DNA from: Mactra quadrangularis
Taxonomy: Eukaryota > Mollusca > Bivalvia > Venerida > Mactridae
Assembly: GCA_025267735.1 (NCBI GenBank)
Contig: CM046294.1
Span: forward strand, 8,404,001 to 8,468,000
DNA: 64,000 nt
Direction of reading: 5' to 3'
The position numbers were made by a program, and so were the translations under genes. The notes under the pieces are model-generated. The model had not been told where the DNA came from and searched no databases. It saw only the letters and a list, made by a program, of their open reading frames with translations. Positions 10,456-23,453 of this stretch are shown piece by piece. Position 1 is the stretch's first letter; every line of letters begins with the position of its first letter.

Positions 10456-12140
10456 TATATGTTTCATTTTAAAGTCTTAACTACATTAAAACATTATGTA
10501 TTTCTATGACAAATTCAATGCATTAAAAAAATTACATAATACATTGTAATGACAATATGATTCTTGTTAATGACATTGCAAAATACAGTCGTTTATAATA
10601 ATACACATTACATGTACTTTTTTCTGGTATGTTTTTTTCTTTTTTATTTGTTTAAATTACATTATATGCTTGTATATATGTTTTGTGTCAAAGACATGTA
10701 GATGTCAATATAACACAATGAACTGAAACTGTGAAACTGTGAATAATACTAGTTTTTGATACAACCCACAAAAAGGAAACAAAAACAACAAAAAAGCCAA
10801 CAGCAAAAACAACATAAACAACAAAACAACATATTATTAAACAACAAAAAACAACAACAACAAAAAACCAACATAAACACTTAAACATTTATTATATTTG
10901 TATCTAGCACAATTTAAAATTGATTAGATTATTGCAGAGTTTTATCAGTTTAACTTCCCTGGTGTTTTGGAGGGTAAAATGGTTTAAGTTGTAGTAATTT
11001 CGCTTTTCCTCTATACATAGAAATTATATAGATATCCATCTCCCTCCCTCTCTCGGCTAAATTAATTCGTTTCTTTTTACACCAGACTTGTAAGGAAGAA
11101 AAAACTGATATCAGCAAATAGAGAGAAAACTCCAAGATGTCCCGGAAACTTGAAACAAACTGATACAACTAAGAGAAAAATACATGGCGTCAAAGTTAAT
11201 AAGCTAATATTTATATGACCCTGGGGATAGGAAGGCAACCATGAGAAGACTTCCATCTCTCAACGTCACATTTTCAATTGGTTTTAATACCTACTTTCCA
11301 CGAGGGCAGATAATCTGTTATTCATGTGGAAAATGAACTAACATGATAAGATGAGAATATTGTTGCCATCGTTGTGAGGACATCTTTTATACTGTCTCTC
11401 GTGTATTCTGAAAGATTAATATAATTATTTAAGTGTCTGTGAGATAGCCGACTGACTTCAAAATGGACGACATCTTTCATTTTCTTTCTGCTATATGTCG
11501 TCTGTTATTAGATGTATCTTTTTTAAACAGACATTTCTAATTTCTGAGAACTCTTCAACCGGAAGTCACAAATGGTATCAAAAATCAAGGGGGATAATTT
11601 TTGCGTTCATCAAATTTAATAAAATGATTGAATGGGGTTCTCTTTCCCAGAAAGTCATTCTTTTGACAGATTTATTTCGACATGAAGTAGCGAAGGTTTT
11701 TCTGTATCTTATTTAGACAAATTGTATCTTGAGTAATATTGCTTAAGTGCCAGGAACGACAACTCTAACAGACAGCTCTATCTTACTTTTAAACTTGTTA
11801 AGAGAATTAACTTTGAATATATTCATGTGACCTTCAGAATGTAAATAAACACTTGGTTTTCGTCAAATTCTTACAATAGTCAAAAGGAACAACCCAAATG
11901 ACGCATAAAATATCTGCCACATTTTTTTTGCATTCATTAGCCCGCCAGTTGTAATTCTTTATCCTGAATCTTATGCACAAAATAGTTTTGCAAATGGTTT
12001 CCAGTTAAAGCTAGAATCATGTTCCAAGTCGTTGTACTGACCTTCAGCGTGGTCAAGGGCACTGCACCAAGCTGTTTGAGAGATTTTTTGTCGTAGCAAG
12101 ATCTCCGGACGATTTCGACTTCGATCACTGTATAGTTACG
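10456..12140. other. Gene-free stretch
   Basis: Contains an A-rich tract of AACAAAAA-type phrases (10,770-10,870) whose complement gives meaningless hydrophobic frames. No exon or RNA gene is supported. Confidence 0.5.
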
Positions 12141-12332
12141 AGCGGGCGGGACCGAGCGGTTACGACGTTGGACTGTCCAACTCTGCGCTAGTTCGAATCC
12201 CATCAAAAACTTACCCCGTTGTTTCTTTGCGCAAGAGACTTTATCCTACTAGCTCAGTATTGGAGGACCAGGAAGCTGACTCGAAAGTGATTAATCTAAG
12301 TTGTTCGAACTTTTTTCACAATCGAGCTAAAG
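12141..12332 (+). mobile_element. SINE-A copy 3, near full length
   Basis: Head AGCGGGCGGGACCGAGCGG, then TTACGACGTTGGACTG, B-box-like GTTCGAATCCC, core TTTGCGCAAGAGACTTTATCC, and ending TCACAATCGAGCTAAA. It lacks the GGTAATCATTGGATAGCC segment found in copies 4 and 5, so it has a small internal deletion in the head. Confidence 0.85.
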
Positions 12333-12457
12333 TAAGTAATGCTTAATCACTTGTCAAATGTTTACCTTGCGTGTATATATTAAGTAAATACTGTTGTTAA
12401 GAGGCACACAGGGAAGATTGTGCTTTGCTTAGCCGTGTTGCCTCTATAAATAAAGTC

Positions 12458-12505
12458 TTTATTATTATTATTATTGTTATTATTATTGTTATTATTATTA
12501 TTATT

Positions 12506-12555
<50 letters not shown>

Positions 12556-12589
12556 TATCATGATCATTATCATTATCATTATCATTATC

Positions 12590-12630
<41 letters not shown>
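12458..12630. repeat. Compound ATT / ATC microsatellite
   Basis: TTATTATTATT with GTT interruptions gives way to (ATC)n, then to (ATTATC)n and back to ATT. It directly follows a retroelement-like end, TATAAATAAAGTC, so it may have grown from such a tail. Homopolymeric Ile and Met frames here are artefacts. Confidence 0.95.
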
Positions 12631-13965
12631 ACTATCTCTATACGACAATGACTTTGTTATTTCTATGCGACTTACAAAATAATGAAAGTGAGATGAAAGT
12701 GTGCAAACATCAGAAGACAACATTATATTTGACACCATCAAGGATAAAAAACAGAGGCTGACTAAAAACAAACGGTCACGCAATAATTAAAAGACCTCGG
12801 AAGTCATTACACGTAACATGTATTGTCAGAAGACAGAACCCAATGGCTTATACTTGTTGAGACTTTATGTCTTAACTGGGACGAAATAGATTAAGTTGGT
12901 GAGTAATACTTATAGAATTAAAACAAATACAATATGTTTATGACATTGATAGTCTTGTTGTTGTTATCATTTAAAAATAATTTCACCAAAATGAACTAAT
13001 ATAGTGGTAGTTCAAAGACGTTAAAATATTATGTAAAATCATAATTATATAAAAGGCTTAAATGCAACTCTTTGAAAGTATTCTAACTTTCGCTTTCATC
13101 TTATTAATTGTCAAAAACTACATGTACATATGAGCACGTACAAGATGCCTTTTATTTAATTTCGTTGGAATTTACGATGATTAAAATCTGGAGACAAGAA
13201 ATGAAAGTTAAATTGTTATCATTGACTCAGTCACACCATAATTTGTTGTAAAAATTGTAAAAACAATCAAAGTAACAAATTTTTATTAACATTTGTCATA
13301 AAGAAAAAAGGGTCACCGAGGTTATTTAAAACATCATGGGTAAAACATCAAAGGTTTCTATTACTGATACAGTTGATAGGAGAATGAGAAGTGATTTAGA
13401 GACGTGAATAACGTCTTCACCTCTTTTGTTCAATTACTCGCATTTTCACCAAATATAAATGTGACAATTATTGCTAATACTGTTGATAATGACGACTACT
13501 TTGTATTTTTAAGTTTTAAAGCAGTTTTGTCATAGGTTTAGTTAAATAATAAATATAAGTTTTTGTAGGGGGGAGAGGAATATGTCTTGGCTTCCTCAGG
13601 GTCTATAGTCACTTGACGATTCAGAGTATAAATAAAAAACTTTTTACGCCAACCTTTTCAGCAGTCAAACAGTAAACCTGTTTCATATTGTGCATACAAA
13701 AAACGGACACATTTCTTTATCCGAAAATGCCCATTTGAGTCCATGAGATGTAAATTTTGTAATTATTTTTGTGTGAAGGAGTTAGAGCAAACGATCAAAA
13801 TTGAAACTGTTTAGAGAAAGAAGTAGTTATTTTACGTTCTTTTTAATGTTATTCAAGTATTTGATTGGAAAGAGACATTGACGAGAAACAATTTTGTATC
13901 GAATTATTTTTATTTGCGAGCTTCTTATATACCATGTAAAATTCTTGAGCTCATATTATCAGATC
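12631..13965. other. Gene-free stretch
   Basis: AT-rich sequence without supported exons, RNA genes or clear repeats. Confidence 0.5.
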
Positions 13966-14150
13966 AGAACAGAACAGAACAGAACAGGACAGGACAGGAC
14001 AGGACAGGACAGGACAGGACAGGACAGGACAGGACAGGACAGGACAGGACAGGACAGGACAGGACAGGACAGGACAGGACAGGACAGGACAGGACAGGAC
14101 AGGACAGGACAGGACAGGACAGGACAGGACAGGACAGGACAGGACAGGAC
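13966..14150. repeat. (AGAAC)4(AGGAC)33 pentanucleotide tract
   Basis: Four AGAAC units (13,966-13,985) switch abruptly to about 33 uninterrupted AGGAC units (13,986-14,150). The purity of the second block argues for recent expansion. The TGQDR-type peptides in its frames have no meaning. Confidence 0.97.
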
Positions 14151-15218
14151 AGGAGAGATTACAATTCTGTAATTTGATAATTGCTAATGTTAATAATGTT
14201 AAAATGCAACGGTATGAATTTTTGTTAAATTAGTGCTTGAAAAATAAGGACACTCCAACAAATAGTGTATTTCATTACCAATAGAGTTAAGTGAACAAAA
14301 AAGACAGGGTACATTGTGCATAGTACATACCAACGGTCTTACGATCAAACTTGTCGTAAGTCTCTCTTTATTGTATTGCCAATTAATCTAAGACATTTGT
14401 TAATATGCTGCCCAATTCTGTTCTGAAATCGAGTCACATCATTAAAAAAACAGAACATTTTGTACGTATGTATTTAGCCATGTATACTACATGTATGTTG
14501 TTAAACATTAAATATCTCACCAACTAAAACATTAGAAACACATTACATGTTGTAGTAGCTTTAACTCCAAATAAAAAGCTGTTTTGTCAAAGTTAAAGAC
14601 ATAAAATATTCAAATCGATACAATCAACGCGAACAAATTTTGACTACATTATTTTTTATCACCTAAATCACTATAGTGCCCATTTTAGGGGTTTATTAGA
14701 CGTATTTTGTAAATTAAGACTCCCTAAAAGGGGATACATAAAGTGCTCATGTCTCCTTTATATCTGTTCCTCTCCTCCCTATAAGCAAATTAAAACACGG
14801 TTGTCTAAGTGGCACGTGCGACAAAAATTTGATTGAAGTTGGATTGACGTGTTAGCAGGTCTTTTTTTGCTGACTAAATGGGGGTCTTTATTTTAACATG
14901 TTGATATGCACATGTTGTTAGCCATATTTAATCGTCCAGGGATCATTTTTAGTTATTTCAAGCTATCTAACATGATCAGATTGTTCGTCCGTTCACCAAA
15001 ACTAATATCTCCTAACAGTTGAAGGAATATGCACAAATAGCCATATCTTGCGATGGCTACCTATCCTCGAAAAAAGAGAAAAACTGACAGGCGTTTGGCC
15101 TAAGTTTACCAATCTGACCGATCAAAAACAGTAAAACATTAACGACTTAATATCTTATTTTATAATTATCAACTATTTTTTATCATTACAGATTTCACTA
15201 TGACAATTTGTTATTGAT
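14151..15218. other. Gene-free stretch
   Basis: No exon or RNA gene is supported. A CCATTTTAGGGG / CCCTAAAAGGGG pair at about 14,680-14,730 is a weak inverted repeat. Confidence 0.45.
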
Positions 15219-15500
15219 TGTTCTAACACGATCATGTTGGGATAAGTGTGAGGTTTGAACACCACAGAACCTGGTTTAAACCCCACAGAGACAATAACGT
15301 TGCTTCTTTCCGTTCCAAGGGGGAAGGTTCTTCTTTCGCTATTTAGCTTGTGGCGTCCTTATCATAACACATGTTTAAAATGAAATACATGTTGAAAAAC
15401 CCATCTCTCTCTTTGCTTTCTGGCAGTGTGAATGGTCTATGTTGCTTTACTGTTGCTGTAACTGATATGTTTCCAGACTCCTCTTCAGGACACGATACAA
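15219..15500 (+). mobile_element. Dispersed repeat E, copy 2
   Basis: Second copy of the family seen at 10,205-10,455, same orientation and order of landmarks: CACAGAACCTGGTTTAAACC, CGTTCCAAGGGGGAAGG, TTGTGGCGTCCTTAT, CATCTCTCTCTTTGCTTTCT, GTTTCCAGACTCCTCTTCAG. It is followed within 8 bases by an AGAAC tract, suggesting that the pentamer is this element's 3' tail. Confidence 0.72.
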
Positions 15501-15507
15501 CTTAAGT

Positions 15508-15559
15508 AGAACAGAACGGAACAGAACAGAATAGAATAGAACGGAACGGAACAAAACAA
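15508..15559. repeat. (AGAAC/GGAAC) imperfect tract
   Basis: Mixed AGAAC, GGAAC, AGAAT and AAAAC units immediately after repeat E copy 2. Confidence 0.85.
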
Positions 15560-17379
15560 AGTGATACTCATAGGAATTAAGCCTTGACTTTATGCAGGTA
15601 TATGACTTGTCCAAACAGTGAGTTTAAGATAAGATACAACTTAATTTGAAATGTTTAAGAGAGTATAAATCAATGTATTCTACCAAACACCATATACAAT
15701 AGACAGGAAACTTTCATATTCATACACATGAGGCTTATTAAAATGTTCTCCAATAGCCACACGACTGACATATCTTCCGCACCATTTGTCATCTAAGAGT
15801 TTTCCCGCCTGACAAGTATGTTTAACTGTGAAACATTGCAATTAATTAAAATAATCAATATTTCTCGTAGAAGACAGGGAACTTTTACAATAGATATTTG
15901 ATGGAAGACTCCTGTCTTATCAAATGAAGTGTTTTAAACGTCGTTCCTATAGTGTTTAACATATCAAGCGTTCACTTATTCCAATATGAAGCCATATTTC
16001 TCAATTACAGCATACATCGTGGCAACACCGCTTGCCCATTGTTAGCACACCTTCAGATGTTCAGACCATAAAACAATTTCAAATATCTTTTAGTTATTAA
16101 TGTCATGTTTTCCGGCCGTCCACATTGTATGCCGGAGAGCAATCATGCAATACTCGAGTTGATTAGCAATCTATGACAATAGAGCAACCACGGAGAGTTG
16201 TATAAAAACTTTATATTGGTTGTCGGTAGGACTTCAATTAGCTAGTGTCTTGCTAAATGAATATACATGTGAGATACGCGCGACATCTTTCTCTATTGAA
16301 AAGGTAACATCAACTATCCTTTCATTTATAGAATAGGAAAAAAAGAACTTCTATAATAAAGAAAGAGGTTGGAAAGTAATGTTATCATTGATGCTTAAAG
16401 GTACTCATTCACAGATTCAACTTGAACATCAACTTTTTCTGAAACTATCAAAATTGCTTGGAAACAATTTTAAGCAGAAAATTAGTGATTTGATAATGAC
16501 AATTTTAGTGCAAATTGTCATACAACTACAAATGATGGTGTTTGAAGTAGTAAAACTCTACCCCGTTTGTCACGGTATAAATTTTGTGACTTTTATTATA
16601 CATTTCTTGCTATCTGTAGGTCAGTTTGTCCTAAAATATTAAGACTTTTTTGACACAATTATAGACACTGAATGGTATTTTGAAAATATTAAAAAATCTT
16701 AACCAAATCTGTGAACTAGTATCTTTAAACAGAGTCTATAGTCACGTGACCAACAGAAAAATACTAATAAGAACAGAACAGGACAGAACAGAACAGAACA
16801 GAACAGAACAGAACAGAACAGAACAGAACAGAAAAGAACAGAAAAGAAAAGAACATGTTTTGTCGATTTTTCTTTCAATAATTAATTATTGAATGAAATG
16901 ATGTAGTGCATTAAATAACTTCTATCTTTTTAACTACAAAAATTAACAAATTACGAGAATATTGATCGTAAGCTTCAAATCTTCCGCACAAAAAATGAAA
17001 TCATACAGTAAACTAGGTAATTTGCATAAATAATTTGTGCCGAGGATTCAGAATAAACAATTACAATTCCCAGGCTAGCATGGGCATTTTCGAACATAGA
17101 AATGCAATACATGTAGTTACTTAAAATTAAAAGTCAGGTGCGCTATCGACTGAATTAACCAGGCTGATTTAGATCAAAACTCAGAAGAAAGATCTGAGAT
17201 GCAACAAAATTGAATAAAAGTGTTTGATTCTCCTTAACACAGGTAAATAAAACGCTGACCATATTTTCAATGGCATTTTTATTTTCAAAATGGCTTTCCG
17301 TTAACTAATCTGAGTATTGATTTCACCCTTTTTACTTATATTATTGTAAGGCCGTGTTTGGGGTAATCCTAAACGAAGC
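15560..17379. other. Gene-free stretch with one pentamer tract
   Basis: Apart from the AGAAC tract at 16,770-16,855 nothing is supported. An 87-codon plus-strand frame at 16,379-16,642 starts in an AAAGGTACTCATTCACAG phrase that looks like repeat sequence; it has no recognisable domain. Confidence 0.45.
16770..16855. repeat. (AGAAC)n tract with AGGAC and AAAAG variants
   Basis: About 16 pentamer units, mostly AGAAC, decaying to AGAAA/AGAAC at the right end. Confidence 0.92.
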
Positions 17380-17692
17380 CGCTCCGCCAGCTCAATTAGT
17401 AGCACGCAAGTCTACTGATTGGGGGGGGGTCGGGGGAACGATTCCCTGGCGGGGCATACTTTCGTGGAGCTTAAGCATGAATTTTTTTTCTACGGTCATT
17501 CTTCCTCCTATCAATGATTCTTAATCATGTAGGGAAGTTGACAGTCACTGACGAAAGTATGCGCCTAGTAGTTGGTTAACAGCTAAATCCGGGGATTTAG
17601 CCTCTCCAGGAACAGTGAGTAGGTTGAATGACCGCCGTTATATGACCTATACAGTGTGTTGCTACTGCATTAAACCCAACTAATCATAATCG
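17380..17692 (+). mobile_element. SINE-F, single copy
   Basis: A worn tRNA-like head (CCAGCTCAATTAGTAGCACGC and, later, CGATTCCCTGGCGGGGC) is followed by a body with TCTCCAGGAACAGTGAGTAGG, CCGCCGTTATATGACCTATAC and a terminal GCATTAAACCCAACTAATC. The 3' half is homologous to the 3' halves of SINE-B and SINE-C here. GTTAAACCCAA-type ends are common in bivalve SINEs (from memory). Confidence 0.7.
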
Positions 17693-18040
17693 ATGGTTAA
17701 ATAACCTAAAATGCATACAGAAGCAGTTTCTAACCACAACATTAACCCCTTCTCTACTCATCATGTTTTGGTTTCATAACTTATGGTAATATCAATTAAC
17801 TATAATTACTCTTGTGTTACTACAATAAAACTTGTAACAATTGTACAAATCAAAATGGTGTTTCATTAATTAAGACCCTCGGTAACGTAAACCAATTATA
17901 TTTGTATTGATGTTACACTAACAGACATATTGTGTGCACCAAATGATGCAACTAAACATGAATGCACCAATTCAGGCGCCAGACATGTAATGCAGGTTCT
18001 CGTAGTAATTTCAGTTATTTATGGGACAAATATATTAAAT

Positions 18041-18457
18041 GTACGAAATACCGGTAGTGCCATTTCAACTTCATGATTTCCCTACTCTATCTTCAAGAAT
18101 TCACATTTTTAACTTCGTGAATTCACGTTTTCACCATACGGAATTCACAAATTCACGATTTTAGCTTCATGAATTCACGATTTCAACTTAATGAATTCAC
18201 GATTTCAGCTGCATGAATTCACGATTTCAGCTTCATGAATTCACGATTTCAGTTTCATGAATTCACGATTTCAACTTTATGAATTGAAATCGAGTATTCA
18301 TGAAGTTGAAATCTTGAATTCGTGAAGTTGAATTCCTGAAGTTGACTTCGTGAAGTTGAAATCGTGAATTCGTGAATTCTGTATGTTGAAAATATGAATT
18401 CATGAAGATGAAATCGGGAATTCGTGAAGTTGAAATGGCCCTACCGGTCTTTCGTAC
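18041..18457. mobile_element. Foldback element (MITE-like) made of 22-bp repeats
   Basis: Terminal inverted repeats of about 32 bases begin GTACGAAA.ACCGGTAG.GCC and are mirrored at the right end (...CTACCGGT.TTTCGTAC), with about three differences. Inside, the left arm holds about eight units of GAATTCACGATTTCAGCTTCAT and the right arm about six of the inverse unit, with the symmetry centre near 18,283. AAAT flanks both ends (18,037-18,040 and 18,458-18,461), a possible target-site duplication. No transposase. The minus-strand frame over it is an artefact of the repeats. Confidence 0.85.
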
Positions 18458-18461
18458 AAAT

Positions 18462-19910
18462 GAGAACCAATGTAACAGTTTCAAATTCATGATAGATGAT
18501 TTCACGGGGGTTTCAAAATGAAACTGGAGAAATCAGTTAATATTTGAAGTTGTTTAATAAAATGAACAGTTAAACCCAATTATAGGTTTTGTTTCAAGTA
18601 TAATATCCATTATTTTGAAATTATCAAATTTCTAAAAAAAATAATAATACTTCATTAGTATATGTTTTTAGAAAAAAAAGAAACAAACATCAATTGACTT
18701 AACAACGAACATCAAAAATTGCTTGCGTTCATGTTTTACAACAACAAAGGAGAGCCTACAAAAATATTATGATCATAAATAAGTTAGTTATGACAAAATC
18801 CTGAAGATGGATTATTGAACATTCTCAATCCTAGCCCACTAATAATTCATGGTTTATTTTTCACCGTGTTAAAACCCCTTTTAAAATAAATCTTATTAAT
18901 GTAGGCTTGATGGTTCTTATGTAGAGACTTGATTTAATTTTCTATTTTCTTCTATTAGTGACAAAGAGCTAAAGTCATTAACGCTTGCCTCTTTCAGAGA
19001 TTGTGTACATGATAAAGCAGATAAATTTATAATACTTTTCTTTGGCTAATAATATCATTTTTAAATGGTTCTGGGGGATTGCTCATTATGGTTATGAGAT
19101 CTGGGGTTTTGTTCAACCTTAAACAGCATTATTTACGTTAATGAGAAAATCTACTTTGTTTATCCGAAATAACCTCTGAACAGAATAAAGGCGTTAATTG
19201 AATATCTTAATTGCTAACAATAACAAAGCTGAAAGCTTTTCATCACCATCAATTAGTTTTATTCAGTTTTGAAAAAGGTTAAATGGAAAATATGAAATAA
19301 TACCATTTGAAACATTGTTTAAATTTTAATATTAAATGAATGATATAAAAGGGTGAACAATATCTAGCCGCCTTTGTTAATCTATTATTTAACACGAAGT
19401 CCAAGACTTATGGCTTCGTTGGTGATTAGGTAATAGCTGTTTCCACTCTCTTGTGATTTTATCTATGACCGCAAAGGCCACGTTTACTTTGTATTACTTT
19501 GAAAGAAAACACCATAATAGATTTAAAATGTTCTTAATTTATCTAAAGCGCCTCTTAACACCACGTGTCTGATCAGAGATAGTGGTTTGTTGTTTTGTTT
19601 TGTTGGTAACCAGTGGTAACCTGTAACTTTGTCTTTGAGTTCCCTTGATCATCCCAGCTCATATATTTTAACATGACGTAGGGGGGGGGGGATACTATGT
19701 TTTAACATTTAGTAATATGTATTTCTATATTTCATAGTTATGTCTATGAGTTAAATTTCATGAAATTTGTAAGGTTTATGATTAAATATTTGATATCGAT
19801 TAAAAGAATTAAAACAATCCACCCCGCATATTTGATATCAGTAATATTTTGTTGAATACATAGAAATATCTTTCTATGTACACGTACACACTGTTAATCA
19901 TTTGTTTTTT
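18462..19910. other. Gene-free stretch
   Basis: AT-rich, no supported exon or RNA gene. A G run at 19,681-19,690 is the only visible simple repeat. Confidence 0.45.
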
Positions 19911-20141
19911 TTAATTTATTTATTTAGTTGAGTTTTACGCAGTAGAAACAATTTGTATAGGTCATATAACGGCATCCAGAGCACCTAACCTGGCTTTCCT
20001 GAATCCTTGTCTATAAACAGTACTCACCTACCCTTCCACAAGGCGGAAACTTCTTCATATATCTTATCAATGGAAGAAAATTGACAAAATTGTCATTTTT
20101 TAATGGTAGGGTATAATCTACCCGGTGGGATTCGAACCCTT
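19911..20141 (-). mobile_element. SINE-C copy 1
   Basis: On the minus strand: B-box GGGTTCGAATCCCACCGGG, a body with GATATATGAAGAAGTTTCC, GTGGAAGGGTAGGTGAGTACTG, GGATTCAGGAAAGCC, CGTTATATGACC, and a tail of AAATAAAT units. The A-box side of the head is not clear. The core GTGGAAGGGTAGGTGAGTACTG is shared with SINE-B. Confidence 0.8.
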
Positions 20142-20503
20142 ATTTTATGTATTTTTTGTCCTCATGCAGTTGTAAATGTTATGGAAATTAATAAATTATC
20201 CCTCTGTTTCTCATGTTATATCAATAATACGGTACTATAAGTAATTTAGTGCGACCTATACTCACCAGGCAATATTTATTTTTAATTAGGCATCTGTATG
20301 CTTCAATATATTTCCGTATTTCGGATCATGCATAAAATAATATTATATGAATGTGAAATGTATCATAGAAACATGGAATTCACAATACTATCTGTACAAT
20401 GCATTTTATTAAACATATCGACAAGTGCATTCATACTGGACGTATCAGACTTGTAAATTCTGTTCATAAGAGAGCATACATAAAATTCCATATTTATAGT
20501 TTA

Positions 20504-20532
20504 CTAGATGGGAGCCCGTGCAAGCACGGGCT
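20504..20532 (-). mobile_element. Helitron-like 3' terminus (hairpin + CTAG)
   Basis: Read on the minus strand, a perfect 9-bp hairpin (AGCCCGTGC, TT, GCACGGGCT; 20,532-20,513) is followed after five bases by CTAG and then T. This matches the Helitron 3' signature: a short GC-rich hairpin a few bases before CTRR, inserted next to T. The element would extend to higher coordinates; I could not find its 5' TC end or any helicase coding. Confidence 0.5.
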
Positions 20533-23453
20533 TTAGGTAATGACAGTTCTCGAAACTATTCCTCGAAACAGGCATGTTTAAAAACCATGTGAAACTTGAT
20601 CATAAGAGATTGCAAAATATTTGTAGGAAGTTTGATATTGATTTAATAAAGGGAAATAACCGCTGCGGGGAGTTTGGTCTATTTTTAGTTTTATCTAGAA
20701 CTATTTTAAGACACAACCCCCCCCCCCACTATTTTTGTTGATTTTTGGCAGTTTTTGCAAATATCAAGAGGCTTTGTCAAAAAAGAATTGTCAACTTGAT
20801 ATGCTGGTATATAGGTGCTCCAGCGACAAATAAAAGATTTATTCAAAGCTGCGCAGTTTCTTCCACAAAACAGGAAACTCGCAAATTTAATAGTATAGAT
20901 TATAGATTATACCAATTATTGGTTAACAGAAGCTAAGGTGAATTTTGTTCATGCGCCGCATTAACTAAATTTTAGGATTTGAGTTCATAATTATGAATCC
21001 TGCAGTTAGATATATTCTGGAAACTGCGATTCAATAATTCTGAAAAAGGATGATAAAATGGATGTTTAATTTAAAAATCTAGAAAAGGAAATACAAATGT
21101 ATTACATGTACCAACGATGTATCGATATGCTATTATGTTGAGCAAAAGAGATTATAAAGTTCGTTCTATGTTAAATAATAAGTTCCATATTCAAATAATA
21201 TGGTGTTAAAATATGATTTTAATGAAATTATCGACACACACAAACATCTTTCTTTAAGCGGTCACAACGATCAAATGCAACGTGCATACATAGAGACAAT
21301 AGGGCAACAACTGTATGATTTGGAACGATCAAAACCACGAAATTACTGAAAATAATTTCAAAAATGATATTTAAACATGCATACTGTAATTAAACTATCA
21401 GCCAATTATAGAAATATAATTTCTTTATTGTATTTATTTAAAGTCACACTATTGTACCGTTGTTTCTCACGGGTTGCATTTTTATTTCTGTCAAGTCCCC
21501 ATAATGTACGGTCATGTAGTAAAAAGGGTTCACCTAATTTTTGTTGATAGTTTCATTGACCTATGTCATTACTGACACGACCCCTATTGTTGACCTTTTT
21601 TTCAACGGCCCCACGTGATGGTCATAGGTACTTCCGGATCAAATTGTCCATCAAGCATCTGCCGTTACGATACTCAATAAAACCCGCAATGATGACTATG
21701 GCAGGTAGAATTGTCATCGAAAATTTAGAAAATTATAATTTATAAATTGTTTTGAATATTAACCAATATTTTGACATGCAAGATTAAGAAGTGTTCTGAG
21801 TCAAGGGGAAGCATTTTTATTATAATTAATTCAACCGTGCAAATGTTCTAAAGTATCGGATCGAGGTGACTTCCTCAAACTTTGTATTGATGTACAACAC
21901 GTAGTGTTTGCATGGTTGTTGCACAGATTATTATATTCTATTTTAGATTTGTTCAAAAGCAATATTATAAAGAAAATCATAATGTATGTTATTCTACAAT
22001 AATATATATAGAGTTATTTTAACATAAAAATATCAAATTTTAAAACAAATGACATTGTCAAAATGAAGAAGGTGACGTTATCTTGATAAACTTTATTACG
22101 ATTTTTTACTTTACTTTATTACGTCATAAGCGGCATTTTGCACGCTAGTTATAACTTATAAACCATAACCTGGGGTCTTAAATAGTCATAGTCGGTCCCA
22201 AGCCCATTAAGGAATGGCGAGGGCGGTGAACACTGCTGAGAACTCAAGAAGATCGGCACAGGAAGAAGTTTTCTAACGGAATGTCTTACTAAACACATGA
22301 CTTGTTTGATTTAGGTCCTAACCTGGGTCTGCACATATTGCACCAAAAGGAGCGGGTGGCACAAGGTTAAAACTAAACAACACATAGAAGTGGAATCGCG
22401 AAAACTTTGTAAATTCAGATGGCCAAAACGGTTTTGTTGCTGTCGCCGATCATTAGAGGAAATTTTACAAATTTCACTATTTCTCTGTGCAAATACATTT
22501 ACAAGGTCATCTGTTTTAATATCATCAATAAATGTTCTATTCTGTTCTGGTATGTGTTACAACTATGATCTCACGAAAATCAAAACCATTTTTCCTCAAA
22601 ATTGTCCACATTAAGCTTTGTACCTTTCATTTTCATGATTGCACGCTCGGATAAAACTCTTCAAAAACCATACATTATTTTACAATGAAACTTAACTCCT
22701 AAAATTACTGTACAAAATGGATAAATAATAGCTAGTAAGAACAAAATAACACTGTGTTTAATTGGTTAAAAACTCATTAAATTTTGACACAATATATAAA
22801 ATATACTAGTCATGTCTTCCCTAAATGAGTAAAAAACCAAAGGTACTAAAGTTTTAGCTCAATATCATATCCTTCTGTGCCGTCAAAATTAATGGGTACA
22901 TCTTATTCAAGAGCGTATGTCGTTTGCGTGCATTTTTGTCGTATAGGTTACAGCCAGAGTAATAAAAGTGTGTATCCATTTCACTTATAACTATCACTTC
23001 ATTGTTTGTATAAATAATTAAGGATATACATTGAGGGATTTAGAGACCAACCTATCTCTGATATAAATCAAGACGATGACACGATAGATGAGATTAAACA
23101 TCCAAAAGGTTCATCTTTAAACAATGCTGGCAATGTTAGAATTGTTAGTCATCGTATAGCACGTAGAAATACGTACCTAGATAACCCTATATTATTTTAT
23201 TACATGAAAACCCCCATTTTAGGGTTGGTATTTGTTAGAGAAGTTTAAAATTCCTTTTTTAAAAGAATTTTCGTTTTTTGAGTTGTATAAAACAATGATC
23301 TAGAAACTGAAGCGTACTACAGTTACCTGTTCTTTAGTTGATTATTTCACATATCTGTTCAGCTGTGATAATACGTATAAACATAAGCCCATAACACAAC
23401 ATGAACTGTAATCTAAACCATTGTCGTCCTAGTCCTTTGCGAAGCCAACTAGG
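20533..23453. other. Gene-free stretch, possibly part of a Helitron-like element
   Basis: No supported exon. A C run at 20,718-20,727 and a promoter-like patch near 21,610-21,660 (CACGTGAT, ACTTCCGG) are the only notable points. Confidence 0.4.

Noticed and set aside
12397..12783. 128-codon minus-strand frame of Met/Ile runs
   Set aside because: It is a translation of the ATT/ATC microsatellite.
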